A stretch of DNA of 64,000 nt from Macrocystis pyrifera (taxonomy: Eukaryota > Sar > Phaeophyceae > Laminariales > Laminariaceae). Location: NCBI GenBank assembly GCA_031763025.1, contig JASSKH010000017.1:4943541-5007540 (forward strand), in the 5' to 3' direction. Positions within the stretch are counted from its first letter, which is position 1; the number at the start of each line of letters is the position of its first letter. Both the position numbers and the translations under genes were made by a program. Positions 54,417-64,000 of the stretch are shown here, piece after piece. A model generated the notes under the pieces. It saw nothing but the letters and a program-made list of their open reading frames with translations, did no database searches and had not been told where the DNA came from.

Positions 54417-54539
54417 TGATTGACGTTGTCATGCCTCATGTGAGCGCCGCCGTTGTGTTACTACGGGCGTGGTAGTGCCCGCCCCCCTGCGCGAAACATT
54501 CCGCGTCGTCGAGAGAGAGGATCGGGGGCCATGGTATAT

Positions 54540-54565
54540 TATAAATATATATATATATACCTGGA
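54540..54565 (+). repeat. (TA)n run
   Basis: TATATATATATATA ending in ACCTGGAAAT. Confidence 0.85.
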
Positions 54566-54671
54566 AATATTACACAGGCCCAAATACTGACCAGCAAGAG
54601 GCAGCGCAAGTCACCTCACGGCAGCAAGAGGTTTTACCATCTCTACGCGGGGAGGAAAAAGGCGTCATCTC

Positions 54672-54800
54672 CGGAGGAGGAGAAGGAGGAGGAAGAGGAA
54701 GAGGAAGAGGAAGAGGAAGAGGAAGAGAAAAGGAGGAGGAGGAGGAGGAGGAGGAGGAGGAGGAGGAGGAGGAGGAGGAGGAGGAGGAGGAGGAAGGAGG
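54672..54800 (+). repeat. (GGA)n / GGAAGA microsatellite
   Basis: GGAGGA and GGAAGAGGAAGA units give poly-Glu and poly-Ser artefacts. Confidence 0.93.
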
Positions 54801-54880
54801 CGTCACAAGAAAAGCGGGAACAGTTGTCAATAGTCCATGCTCTCTGCCTGTACGTTCGTCGGATGGCAAAACATGCTCTT

Positions 54881-55080
54881 CACCCTTTTCGAACCGCAGT
54901 TCCATTTTGGGGACAAACTACTTATCATTACGGGGGACCATAGTAAATAGGACCAAATATTGTTGGTAAAAATAGGTAAATATTTAGGTTTTTGCTTGTA
55001 CCGTAGGTCCTATTTGCTACTGTATGGCTCCCCGCAACATAACTTGATTGGTTTGTCCCCAAAACGGGACTTCAGTAGCT
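54881..55080. mobile_element. Family B MITE split by a family M MITE
   Basis: B left half (TTCGAACCGCAGTTCCATTT ...ACAAACTACTT) at 54881-54920. M at 54927-55037. B right half TTGGTTTGTCCCCAAAACGG ends about 55075. Confidence 0.88.
54927..55037. mobile_element. Family M MITE nested in family B
   Basis: ATTACGGGGGACCATAGTAA left, TATGGCTCCCCGCAACAT right. Confidence 0.9.
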
Positions 55081-55260
55081 CGCGCAAGTCCCACACTACC
55101 CGGGAGAGAGGACTCTCCCGGGTGGCTATCTCCACCGCACCTGCTCCTCTCGGGGGTCAGGTCGGGTCAACGTGCCCAACTGGGCTAAATTGACACACGA
55201 CACGACATTAGGAACGTGGAAGTGTGGTGAGCTTAAGCTTTATTTTTACCAATCCGCCGG
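55050..55260 (-). repeat. Inverted copy of the 36560-36900 repeat
   Basis: GACTCTCCCGGGTGGCTATC, CAACGTGCCCAACTGGGC and AACGTGGAAGTGTGGTGAGC match the reverse complement of that repeat. Confidence 0.72.
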
Positions 55261-55381
55261 AGGATATACAATAAAAAATAGAAAGAACAGTACTAAAGGG
55301 GTTAAAAAAAAAAAAAATGACAAAAGTAATTGGTGCCGTGAACGATCCCACGTATCTATACGCCACCTCCAGGTACATACT

Positions 55382-55489
55382 ATTACGGGGGGCCATAATA
55401 AATAGGACCAAATATTGTTAGCAAAAACAGGTAAATATATAGGTTATTGTGTGTACCGTAGGTCCTATTTACTGTGGTCCCCCGCAACA
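55382..55489. mobile_element. Family M MITE
   Basis: ATTACGGGGGGCCATAATAA left, CTGTGGTCCCCCGCAAC right. Confidence 0.88.
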
Positions 55490-55529
55490 CCGTAGTAATT
55501 CGAGTAAACGCCCACCCCCCTGCACCGGA

Positions 55530-55800
55530 AATTAAATGAACTCATTGGAGCTGTCATCCGTATATATGCAAGTCCGCCTCACGAGCGGTTCTTAGTAGGA
55601 TGCAGCTCACCCTTTCACGCGACGACTCGCCGGACACCTCACGGCGCTTCGCGCTTGGTGCAAGCAATGTCTGTCTGGTCGTGTGAAAACCCGACATGCT
55701 GCGTGCCGGCATCGTAGGGGTGCGAGGGTCTACGGTCATACGACTGCGGCCATGCATGAGATGGAGTAAATCTCTGCTATCGAGCACACACCCCCCCCCC
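55530..55800 (-). repeat. Family A retroposon copy (minus)
   Basis: From CCGGAAATTAAATGAACTCA through TAGTAGGATGCAGCTCACCC to GAGATGGAGTAAATCTCTGC and a C run (about 55791-55802). Confidence 0.8.
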
Positions 55801-55979
55801 CTCCGGACTGACTTTTCGAGCTCGATATCTCCACAGCAGGAAGAGCGTCAGCGCCGAAAAGTCTAGACTGGGGTGGTCCGAGACAGATCTCGTAGGAGGC
55901 TGCCCGAACACATGTCGTTTGGCACTGGCACCTTCTTTGTTACGAAGTTGTCGAGCTCGAAAAGTCGGCCCGGGGGGGG

Positions 55980-56026
<47 letters not shown>

Positions 56027-56040
56027 TACTCGCATTATTA
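55788..56040. mobile_element. Family D element with poly(C)/44-nt poly(G)
   Basis: Core GACTTTTCGAGCTCGATATC ... GTTGTCGAGCTCGAAAAGTC is inverted. A G run at 55981-56024 (44 nt) leads into TTTACTCGCATTATTACGG. Confidence 0.75.
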
Positions 56041-56292
56041 CGGAATGTGTCGACCAGCACTCCATCACATCAAAAACATTTGCCCTGAAAGCGGGGGATA
56101 AAGAACTTATCGGTGTACTGTTGCCGCCATACAAGCTGTGTGCGAACCTTCTACGCACATACAGCACACCAAATAACCTGGTGAACGTATTCGAATTGAG
56201 CATTTAGACCACCAAGCAGGGGCTGGGAGTTAGTTTGACTATATAGGAGTCGCCGACTAAATTGCTAGTTGGCCAGGTGGTTTGAAACGTTT

Positions 56293-56399
56293 ATTACAGG
56301 GGACCATAGTAAATAGGACCAAATATTATTAGTAAAAATAGGTAAATATATAGGTTTTTTATGTACACCATAGGTCCTATTAACTATGGACCCCTGTAA
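56293..56399. mobile_element. Family M MITE (ACAGGGG/CCCCTGT arms)
   Basis: ATTACAGGGGACCATAGTAA left and AACTATGGACCCCTGTAAT right keep matching changes in both arms. Confidence 0.9.
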
Positions 56400-56484
56400 T
56401 AGTTGCTTCCGGCAATTTGCGGGTCTGGGTCGTTGCGACTGACTTGGCGAGTTGGAGACTCGACCTGTGCTTTGCCATTCTGAG

Positions 56485-56845
56485 TGTTCAATATAAGGAC
56501 CGCTCGGTCTTCATGTTGATGACTAAACGGCCCTTATATTTCCGGCCAGATTAGCACATTTTTTCTTGCCGCTCTGGGGGTAAAATACAAGGACCGCATT
56601 GTCTTCATGTTAGTGTATAAACAGTCCTTATATTTCCGTTCAGAGTATTACGGGGAACCATAGTAAACAGGACCAAATATTGTCAGTAAAAATATGGAAA
56701 TGTATGGGTGTGTGTCCCGTAGGTCCTATTAACTATGGTTCCCCGTAATAGCACATCTTTTCCTACCACCATATAAGGACCGCATTGTCTTCATATTAAT
56801 GTATAAACGATCTTCACGTTTCCGCCCAGAGTAGTACATCTTTTT
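56485..56845. repeat. Tandem array of three family C-bearing units
   Basis: Each unit has a C hairpin (TATAAGGACCGCATTGTCTT ... GTATAAAC) followed by a spacer TAGCACATCTTTT-C. The middle unit is opened by an M element at 56647-56749. Confidence 0.78.
56647..56749. mobile_element. Family M MITE with TA target duplication
   Basis: Filled: CAGAGTA then TTACGGGGAACC ... GGTTCCCCGTAA then TAGCACATC. Empty relative at 56826: CAGAGTAGTACATC. This shows insertion at TA. Confidence 0.9.
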
Positions 56846-56995
56846 CCCACCAGGGTGTTTCGACAAAATTTTCAAAAAAATAAAGATAACACCAGGAAGT
56901 CGGTTAGTCGGCTTATTTTCGCCATTCAACTACCGTAGATAAGTAGCAGTCAAGTCCAGCCAACAAGGCACGCATGCCTTGTTCACAGCCCAACT

Positions 56996-57102
56996 ATTAC
57001 GGGAGTCCATAGTTAACAGGACCCATGGTGTACATAAAAGCCTATATATTTTCCTATTTCTACTAACAAAATTTGGTCCCGTTGACTATGGACCCCTGCA
57101 AT
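56996..57102. mobile_element. Family M MITE (tandem unit 1)
   Basis: ATTACGGGAGTCCATAGTTA left, TATGGACCCCTGCAAT right. Confidence 0.86.
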
Positions 57103-57162
57103 AATAAGTACCTGGTAGTCGTCAAATCCAGCCAAGAAGGCATTTCTTATTTACAGCGCAAC

Positions 57163-57276
57163 TATCACGGGGGGCCATAGTAAATAGGACCAAATTTTGT
57201 CAGTAAAAGTATGGAAATATATCGGCGCTTGTGTGTACCGTGGGTCCTATTAACTACGAGTATGGTCCCCCGTAAT
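57163..57276. mobile_element. Family M MITE (tandem unit 2)
   Basis: ATCACGGGGGGCCATAGTAA left, CGAGTATGGTCCCCCGTAAT right. Confidence 0.86.
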
Positions 57277-57474
57277 AGTAAGCAGCCGTCAAATCCGGAC
57301 AAGAAGGCATGCCTTGTTCACAGCCCTGTACACATTTGAGAGCAAGTTGGAGTAAAGGGCAACAGCTGGAGCAGGTCGATGACAACCCGGACGGAAGCAA
57401 CGGAAAGGAGCTCTCAGTGATACAGCAGCAGTAGACGGCCCTGGATCTGAGGGCAGAACGTATATATGCAGATA

Positions 57475-57556
57475 CTATTATTATTATTGTTATTATTGCT
57501 ATTATTATCGTTGTTATTGTTGTTGTTATTATTATCATTATTGTTACTATTATTAT
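57475..57556 (+). repeat. TTA/TTG microsatellite
   Basis: TTATTATTGTTATTATTG run before the SINE. Confidence 0.88.
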
Positions 57557-57571
57557 ACTGTTGTACGCCGG

Positions 57572-57899
57572 CGTCCCCGGTGGCTTGGTAGGTGGTCCGC
57601 GAGCCTGTCAAGATCCGTTTCGTGAGTTCGAGTCTCACCGAGTGCATGCTCGTAGGGACTTTTTCTTGCATAAAAAATGTTGAGCGGAAAGCGCGAGAGC
57701 GTGAGTTAGCTGTGCATTCGATGAAAATCGACGAGCAGTGGGAATGCTGAACCCTACGTATGCGCGATAAAAACTAAAGGCACGTACCGGGGGGTAGAAG
57801 AAGGGACGACACCTGTGACCACGGCTTGTCCAGAAGATCGTCGAGGGTAAAACCTCCTACGAGTGGGCTGGAAAGTAAAAGTGATGATGAAAAAAAAAA
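57572..57899 (+). mobile_element. tRNA-derived SINE
   Basis: Head GTCCCCGGTGGCTTGGTAGG (A-box TGGCTTGGTAGG), CCTGTCAAGATC (anticodon-loop-like CTGTCA, as in tRNA-Asp), and GAGTTCGAGTCTCACCG (B box). Body with GAAAATCGACGAGCAGTGGG and AGAAGATCGTCGAGGG. A-tail at 57890-57898. Confidence 0.9.
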
Positions 57900-58129
57900 T
57901 ATATATATATATGTATCAATTTTGCCTTCCGACAATGCGCAGAGCATTATTCACTCAGAATGAAAAGGCTGACACACTTCGTCGAATACCACCAATCTCA
58001 TCCGCACTGCTGTCAGTTCTCCCCTGCGTGAACGCAGCCGGACACCTGGTACCAGGTGCGCACCATCAATACCACCCTTGGCCCAAAGATTACATCACAC
58101 GTGTTACGATATCACCATCGGGTTACAGC

Positions 58130-59120
58130 AGTATTAACAGTAGAAGGGAAACAGCGGTGGACGAAAGCAGGAAGGAGATGGCAGACAGTGTAGCAAGGCA
58201 CCAGGCCGAGACTAGGAAGTAGATCACATGCGTATTCTGCTCGTGTCGCCAACTGGTGCAGCTGGTTCGAACGTGGTCTTCCTTTTGCCTTCTCTGTACT
58301 CGTTGCGCTTGATCCTCTTGTGATTTTAATTTCATTTCGTTCTCGTCCTTTCTTCTACTGATAAGCCTTAGCCCTTTTGGTACCGCAGTCCCGTTTTGGG
58401 GACAAATCACTTGGAATTAGACTGGTTTGTCCCCAAATCGGGACTGCGGTACTAAAGGGCTTAAGAAAGGAGTCGTATGGCGTGTGGGTGGATGACGAGC
58501 CTGCTTTGCTTGTTTCGTATTGTCTGACGCCGAGGGGCGGGGCACAGTTGACGAGCGCAGGACGGAGACGGCAGACAGGGTAGCAAGGTCCCGAGCGGAC
58601 TAGTAGGGAGAACCTGGCGATGCTACTCATACCACCAACTGCTGCCGCTACCTGGAGAGTGCTTTGTGCTTCGGTCTGCCTGTTATTTTTCCCTTGGTTT
58701 TTTTAGTCTCAATCTGTTACAAGTAGAGTGGTGTTTTTTTCTTCTTCTCTAGCGCGCTCTTTTTCAAGTGTCTGTCACATCCCCTGCGGGGAGGCACAAC
58801 AGTTCTTTTCTTTTTCTTCTTTCCTTTCTCCCGTTCGATTTTGTTTTCTTTTTCTTCTTCGTTTCTGTTTTTCTCTGTCCTCTTCCGTTTTCTCTCTTTC
58901 TTAGAATATGTATGTCGTGCTGTCATACCCAGTATGATGACATGGCATTGCATTGTCTACTACTGCTGTGCTTACTTCATATGTAACAATGTGGTATCTG
59001 TGTGGCGTAGTTTAGTGACCACAGAACTTGTATCTCTCTAGGATTGAAGAATCGGCATGGACACTGGTTGTGCCTGATGTCGACGGGTACAAAAAACGGT
59101 TTAATGTGGACAACACGCGC
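58130..59120 (+). mobile_element. 5'-truncated LINE 3' end, interrupted by a family B MITE
   Basis: It starts AGTAGAAGGGAAACAGCGGT, which is the RT end (compare 30088), and runs through the 3' UTR to AACGGTTTAATGTGGACAAC. The AAC array is replaced by ACACGCGCAC. A family B element is inserted at 58371-58463. Confidence 0.85.
58371..58463. mobile_element. Family B MITE with TTA target duplication
   Basis: Filled: GATAAGCCTTA, GCCCTTTTGGTACCGCAG ... CTGCGGTACTAAAGGGC, then TTAAGAAAGGAGTCG. Empty sites in the LINE copies near 26545 and 30327: GATAAGCCTTATTGAAGGAG. TSD is TTA, as for PIF/Harbinger-type elements. Confidence 0.92.
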
Positions 59121-59193
59121 ACATTGCTGTATCCATTCGTCGTACGTCCTTCTCCGCATCTAAAGTCCACGTACGTAGATCACGATTTTTTGT

Positions 59194-59300
59194 TATTACG
59201 GGGGACCATAGTAAATAGGACCAAATATTGTTAGTAAAAATAGGTAAATACACGTGTTTTTGTGTGTGCCGTAGGTCCTGTTTACTATGGTCCCCCGTAA
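59194..59300. mobile_element. Family M MITE
   Basis: ATTACGGGGGACCATAGTAA left, ACTATGGTCCCCCGTAA right; near-perfect arms. Confidence 0.92.
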
Positions 59301-59485
59301 AACCCACCCTGAACAGTGTACCAGCATGAACTTCAACATTTTGATCAGTCATGAAAGTTTCCCCGAGAGCAGCAGAAGATCGAGCAAGGGAAGCCAAAAC
59401 AAATTGGAAACTTACGAAAAAAACACGGAGGTCTGACCCAATTACTCCCTTCTGCGCCTACTTTCTTCGCGCTTCGACCCTCTTT

Positions 59486-59590
59486 TTTAGGGCCGCTGTC
59501 AGTCCCGTTTTTTTTCCCGACAAATTACGTCGATTTTTTGCCCCGATTTATCCCCAAAACGAGACTTGACTGCGGTCCTTAAAGGGTGGG
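59486..59590. mobile_element. Family B MITE, diverged
   Basis: GCTGTCAGTCCCGTTTTTTT left, AACGAGACTTGACTGCGGTC right. Confidence 0.65.
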
Positions 59591-59719
59591 CCTGCAGTGC
59601 TACCTTCGATTGCTGTCGTCCTTGCCCCCCTTCCCTCTTACTACATGATCCCTCAACTTCCACCCTTCATTCCTAAGCCACGCCCAGGCTCGACCCCAAA
59701 GCCGTCGGTGTAGGTCTGT

Positions 59720-59940
59720 CACCCCCCCCCCCCCCCCCCCCGCTCCCGGATAATCTAGGGTCTATGGCTACACGACTACGGCCGTGCATGACTTGAGTAC
59801 CCCCCTCCCCCGTCTGCCGAGAGTCTGCCTTGTCTGGTCGGTGAAAACCCGACGTGCTCCGTCCCGGCACTGCAGGGATGCGAAGGTCTATGGTCATACG
59901 ACTACGGCCATGTATGATCACGAGTACCCCCCCCCCCATC
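59720..59940 (-). repeat. Two family A terminal fragments (minus)
   Basis: C run 59722-59741, CTATGGCTACACGACTACGG to GACTTGAGTACCC, then GTCGGTGAAAACCCGACG to GATCACGAGTACCCCC. Confidence 0.78.
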
Positions 59941-60189
59941 CGCCCCTTCCCTCCCCGAAAAAGCGGGCAATGAGAGAGAAGAGTGGAGCAATGATAGCAG
60001 TTCGGGTACACATAGATCACATGGATCGATTTTTTAACCCGTTTTTAGGGGACAGACTCCTTGGGAATAGAGCCAGATATATATGTTTCTGTGCACGGCA
60101 GTACCACTGAAAATGTTTTCGCCGAGACGGAAGTGGTAGATACAGAAAAGCAGTTTCGGAGACTTCAGTTACTGTGGTGTGTACCGTAT

Positions 60190-60480
60190 GTATCACACGG
60201 GCCGGGAATATTATACCCATTTGGAATCTGATATGAACATCAAACAAACCTTATATTCCTGACCAGAGATTGTATACATTAATCCTGCGGCAGAATGGTA
60301 AAAAAAAAGCTCGCTGGACGGGAGTACAATCCCCGTTTGGAGTCTTTACATGTGAACATCAAGCAGAGCTCATATTCCCGGAATGGTAAAAAGAAAACTC
60401 ACCGGTTGGGAATATAATCCCCATTTGGACTCTTACGTGAACATTAGACAAACATTATATTTACGGCCAGAGATGTATAT
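60190..60480. repeat. Degenerate family C-like tandem units
   Basis: TGGAATCTGATATGAACATC-AAAC...CTTATATTCCTGACCAGAG occurs three times (60230, 60345, 60430) with GGGAATATAATCCCCATTTG between. Confidence 0.6.
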
Positions 60481-60845
60481 AGAGATGCATGTATAGATGT
60501 ATATAGAGATGTATATAGAGATGTATGTATAGATGTATATATAGGTGTATATACAGATGTATATAGATGTATATATAGGTTATATAGATGTATATAGATG
60601 TATATATAGATGTATATAAATGTATATATAGATGTATATAGGTGTACATATAGATGTATATATAGGTGTATATATAGATGTATATATATATGTATATATA
60701 GGTGTATATATAGATATATACCTGGTATATAGGTGTATATTTAGATGTATATATAGGTGATATATAGGTGTATATATAGGTGATATATAGGTGTATATAT
60801 AAATATATATAGGTGTATATATAAATATATATAGATGTATAGGTA
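60475..60845 (+). repeat. TATATAGATG satellite
   Basis: GATGTATATAGA and GGTGTATATATA units, 10-12 bp long, over about 370 bp. Confidence 0.93.
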
Positions 60846-60999
60846 ACACTCTGTCCATAGATATGAGGACCGTTTGTATACTGCTAATACTAACATGCAA
60901 TCATATGCAATCAAAAAGTTGCTTTTCAGGCACACAGATAGTGGTAGGTAATATCGTCCGGCGGAATGGTACAAATAAAGCTCAACCCATTGTACGTAC

Positions 61000-61200
61000 T
61001 GCACAGCAGAGCTCCCGTTTCGGGGACAAACTATTAATACTGATACTGCTGAACCATTTTGAGCCGTTTGGTCCCCACAACCAAAACTGCAGTCCTGACA
61101 GTGTTAGCCCGTTCATTAGGACCGAAGTCCCGCTTTGGGGACAAACTACTTGAAATTAGACTAGTTTGTCCCCAAAACGGGAGGGTGGTTCTGACAGGGT
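61000..61200. mobile_element. Two adjacent family B MITEs
   Basis: First 61000-61103 (AGAGCTCCCGTTTCGGGGAC ... CAAAACTGCAGTCCTGAC), second 61108-61200 (GGACCGAAGTCCCGCTTTGG ... CCAAAACGGGAGGGTGGTTC). Confidence 0.78.
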
Positions 61201-61345
61201 TGGAAGGCTCACCACACTTCCACGTCAATATATACCAGGTATATATATATTATACATTACGTGCCGTGCGCCAAAATTCAACCAGTCGCTCCCGTGGCAA
61301 CAGCAGAACCGGCCATTCTGGGCGTTTGTAGAAGGACCGTTTCTT

Positions 61346-61462
61346 ACGGGGGGGGACAGTAATCAGGACCAAATATGCATAGTACAACTACTGTACTATA
61401 TACTGGTAGTTTTTTTTTTTCTGTTCATCATGGGTCCTGATTTCTATGGTCCACCGTAAATA
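61346..61462. mobile_element. Diverged M-like MITE
   Basis: TTACGGGGGGGGACAGTAATC left arm, GGTCCTGATTTCTATGGTCC-ACCGTAA right arm. Confidence 0.72.
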
Positions 61463-61627
61463 GTATGATGATGTTCTCACATTAGGGAAACCCTGCCTAT
61501 CTTTGGTTACAAAAAGAGGCCGTAATAATCAAAATATGCATCTCGATGGGGGAAAAATCAAAAACAAGTACGAAATGGTGCGCGCAAGGCAGTAAGCACC
61601 CTACCAGTCCGTACGGGAAACGGTTAC

Positions 61628-61735
61628 TATTACGGGGGTCCATAGTTAATAGGACCTATGGTATACATAAAAACCTATACATCTGCCTATTTCTACCCAC
61701 AATATTTGGTCCCATTTACTATGGTTCTCCGTAAT
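61628..61735. mobile_element. Family M MITE
   Basis: ATTACGGGGGTCCATAGTTA left, CTATGGTTCTCCGTAAT right. Confidence 0.9.
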
Positions 61736-61777
61736 ACATATAACGAGCTGTGGTAGACCAACCAAGCCACGTCCGGC

Positions 61778-62104
61778 GTCCCCGGTGGCTTGGTAGGTGG
61801 TCCGCGCGCCTGTCAAGATCAATTTCGTGGGTTGAAGTCTCACCGAGTGCATGCTCATATGGACTTTTTCTTGCATAAAAAATTGATAAGCGGAAAGCGC
61901 GAAAGCGTAAGTTGGCTGTGCATTCGATGAAAATCGACGAGCAGTGGGAATGCTGAACCCTGTGCGCGACAAAAAATAAAGGCACGTACCGGGGGGGAGA
62001 AGGGACGACACCTGTGACCACGGCTTGTCCAGAAGATCGTCGAGGGTAAAACCTCCTACGAGTGGGCTGGAAAGTAAAAGTGATGAAGAAATATAAAAAA
62101 ATAA
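61778..62104 (+). mobile_element. tRNA-derived SINE
   Basis: Same head and body as 57572-57899. The B box is worn (GGGTTGAAGTCTCACCG). The tail is A-rich with AAATATAAAAAAATAAAT. Confidence 0.88.
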
Positions 62105-62149
62105 ATCCCGCATCACTTGCAACCGAATGACACCAGGAGCGTATCCATG

Positions 62150-62600
62150 GTACGAATACTAGCGCCTAAACGGCCCTTACTATATTCCGGGTCAGAGCGG
62201 TAACGGCAGTACACGGGCGAGTGCGCGGGCGTGTTGAAAGGGCACACAAGGTTTTCTCCGACGTTTGATTTCCAGAGTTTCTTTTTTTTTTTCAACCCTT
62301 GGTTTTCTTCGTTTTTCCGGTTCGGGGATGTTTGTGAGGTCATCATCGTTGGAGCTCTCTCGTGCTTTTTCTGCACGGTGTTGAAGGATGGGAAACGAAA
62401 ACCAAGAAAAAAAAAAAAAAAAAAACATAAATAAAAAATAAATATATACATTAAAAAAAAAAAAAAAAATGAATACATAAATAAAAAAAATTGAAAATTA
62501 AATATATAAACTAAAAAACTAAAATATATATATATAAATAACAAAGTAAAAAAAATAAAAAAAGAGGCTACATACTATTAATATTCAATGGAGGGATTCC
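62150..62600. other. Stretch without gene; A-rich block
   Basis: A family C remnant at about 62165-62205 (AACGGCCCTTACTATATTCC GGGTCAGAGCGG), then T/C-rich DNA and an A/T-rich block with (A)n at 62400-62570. Confidence 0.5.
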
Positions 62601-62601
62601 G

Positions 62602-62934
62602 TGTTACTACGTACTTGTGGATGGTCCCTTGCTGTGGCGTCGGTTTCCTTTAAGGGATCAACTCGTGCACCGGGTACGCTTGGGTGATGCGTGGGTGGGG
62701 CTTGCCATGAGGCGGTGGGTAGAAGAAGTAGAAAGGTATCAATTATTTTTGGTGAGGTGAGAGGGGACTCTCGCCCAACTCCCCCGGGACCCTAAAAAGG
62801 CATCCAAATATAATATTGTGCAACCCCTCGGGGAAACACTAATCACGCCGCAATCTCCGTAGATATATTACCGTTACAAGAATCACACAATTCAGTACAA
62901 TCAGATAATCAGACTTTGGTACGAGCAAATCCCA
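62602..62934 (-). repeat. Copia 3' LTR (minus)
   Basis: On the minus strand it starts TGGGATTTGCTCG, right after a purine-rich GCAGGGGGAACG (polypurine tract), and ends GTAGTAACA. The ends TG...CA and the position just downstream of RNase H fit an LTR of 333 bp. The other LTR would be off the right edge. Confidence 0.72.
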
Positions 62935-63194
62935 CGTTCCCCCTGCTCGTTTCACAGTCCTGATAACTTTCGTCCGGTCAAAATATCAAAAATAAAACCT
63001 ATGCATCCAACGCCTTTTATGATAACACCCTGAAATCTCAAAATAAAACAACACAGTCCGAAGGGAGGTCACTAAAGTGTCAATCATGGCTAACGATCAT
63101 CGACACCCGTTGGAATCAACACGAATTTTACTAAGGTACTGGCCATGGCTAACGATCACCAGCACCCGATGAAATCAATACCACACCAATAGGG

Positions 63195-64000
63195 TCACCA
63201 CATATTCATCGCAAGGCTACGGTGGAACTCGAACGATTCTCGCGAGATGGCCTTGGTCAGAAAATCCGCATGCTGAAAAGGGGACGGTACGTGGATGATC
63301 GATATCTCTTTCCTCCCAACCAGTTCCCTGAGGAAGTGGTGTCGCACGTCGATGTGCTTGGAGTTTGAGTTGGTGATAGGGTTCTGCGCAAGCTGCACCG
63401 CACCCTGATTATCCTCGAACACCGGTATGCACGGCATGCCTACATCAGGCAACATGAAGCGCCAAACCTGCCTCAAGAACAACACTTCCTTAATGACGTC
63501 TGCAAGTGCCACGTACTCTGCCTCCGTCGTGGAAAGTGTGACGCATTTCTGAGTCCTGGAAAACCAAGACACGCATGCACCCCCACACATCACCAATCCT
63601 CCTGAAACTGACCTTCTGTCAGCCGCCTTGCTTGCGTAGTCTGCGTCAGCAAACACCTGCAAGCTCAGCCCCTCTGTTGCAAACACATAAAACTTTCGAA
63701 ATCCAATGCCAGGTAAAACGGCATTCTTCTCGGATTCAGTCAGGTAAAACGGCATTTTCCGCGGAATTGGTCAAAAGATATTCAGTGGAATCTCGTCGAC
63801 TTAGTACAGTGATCTCCGGGGCCCTCCCCTCGCCAAACGCTAGCGTCTGACATATAGTCCCCTTCTCGTGTTTTCGGATGTGAACACCCACTGCTAATGC
63901 AACCCTAACACTAAAGGCATTACCAGGCATCTGGTACCTGGCATCATTTTCAGGCCTGAACGAGGCGGTGGGATTCTCGGCCGCAAGAGCTGCCGAAACA
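63195..64000 (-). mobile_element. Ty1/Copia pol, RNase H end (partial)
   Basis: The minus frame 63195-63755 reads LQVFADADYASKAADRRSVS, then GGACVSWFSRTQKCVTLSTT-EAEYVAL, VFEDNQGAVQLAQNP, SKHIDVRHHFLREL and HADFLTKA, then a stop. These are the Copia RNase H catalytic Asp (ADADYA), Glu (TEAEYVA), Asp (EDNQGA) and the C-terminal signature, all intact. Upstream, at about 63736-63780, GAATGCCGTTTTACCTG is duplicated, the frame changes, and no RT motif is seen before the edge. The copy is broken or rearranged there. Function in an active element: removal of RNA during reverse transcription in virus-like particles. Confidence 0.88.

Larger units (their letters stand above)
56938..57330 (+). repeat. 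Tandem repeat of (spacer + family M), about 2.4 units
   Basis: Spacer CAGTCAAGTCCAGCCAACAA...TTCACAGCCCAACT occurs three times (56945, 57118, 57286), the first two each followed by an M copy. The 9-mer TACCTGGTA at 57109 is an extra 7 bp in the second spacer. Confidence 0.82.

Noticed and set aside
57572..57645. Functional tRNA gene
   Set aside because: The head is tRNA-like, but the anticodon stem and acceptor ends do not pair well and the same head recurs with a SINE body.

Overview
This is nuclear DNA of a eukaryote with spliceosomal introns (GT-AG, often GTGAGT donors) and very repeat-rich introns and intergenic DNA. Small GC3-rich exons, EN-RT LINEs, a Copia element and abundant poly(G)/poly(C) and trinucleotide tracts suggest a stramenopile alga, most likely a brown alga. 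The lineage is an inference. The sequence alone proves only 'intron-rich eukaryote'.

The main gene lies on the minus strand from about 33.2 kb to the left edge. Nine short exons (33094-33208, 15721-15875, 13562-13668, 11372-11480, 8179-8327, 4960-5005, 3679-3720, 2485-2685, 172-335) join in compatible phase. They encode a voltage-sensing potassium channel: S1-S2, S3, an S4 with five basic residues at three-residue spacing, S5, a pore with the filter TVGYGD, S6, and the start of a BK/Slo-type RCK gating domain. The 3' end is off the window and the 5' end is not resolved. Its introns hold a dead retroelement (about 9.3-11.3 kb), truncated LINEs, an orphan intronless ORF (22.7-23.4 kb) and dozens of small transposons. 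A relic of exon 4 sits at 8720-8769.

A second minus-strand gene at 43.4-46.1 kb is seen as three phase-matched exons of a cysteine-rich zinc-finger-like protein. The remaining ORFs are orphans or weak candidates.

Repeats fill the rest. Family A is a retroposon of about 500 bp whose truncated copies always keep a poly(C) end. Family M is a TA-inserting MITE of about 107 bp with about 40 copies. Family B is a hairpin MITE with a TTA target duplication, shown by a filled/empty-site pair. Family C is a TA-inserting MITE with CCACTC ends. Family D has poly(C)/poly(G) arms. There are three copies of a tRNA-derived SINE and two LINE copies in tandem at 25.9-31.0 kb, each ending in (AAC)n, plus further LINE tails. 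A Copia pol end with its LTR lies at 62.6-64.0 kb. Microsatellites include CAG, AGT, AAT, ACCAT, ACGAA, TATATAGATG and GGA arrays.

The most unusual unexplained signal is the 9-mer TACCWGGTA, found 14 times against about 0.5 expected. At three places it is a 7-bp insertion at a TA relative to other repeat copies. This looks like an excision footprint of a TA-inserting transposon whose ends begin CCA, such as family C.
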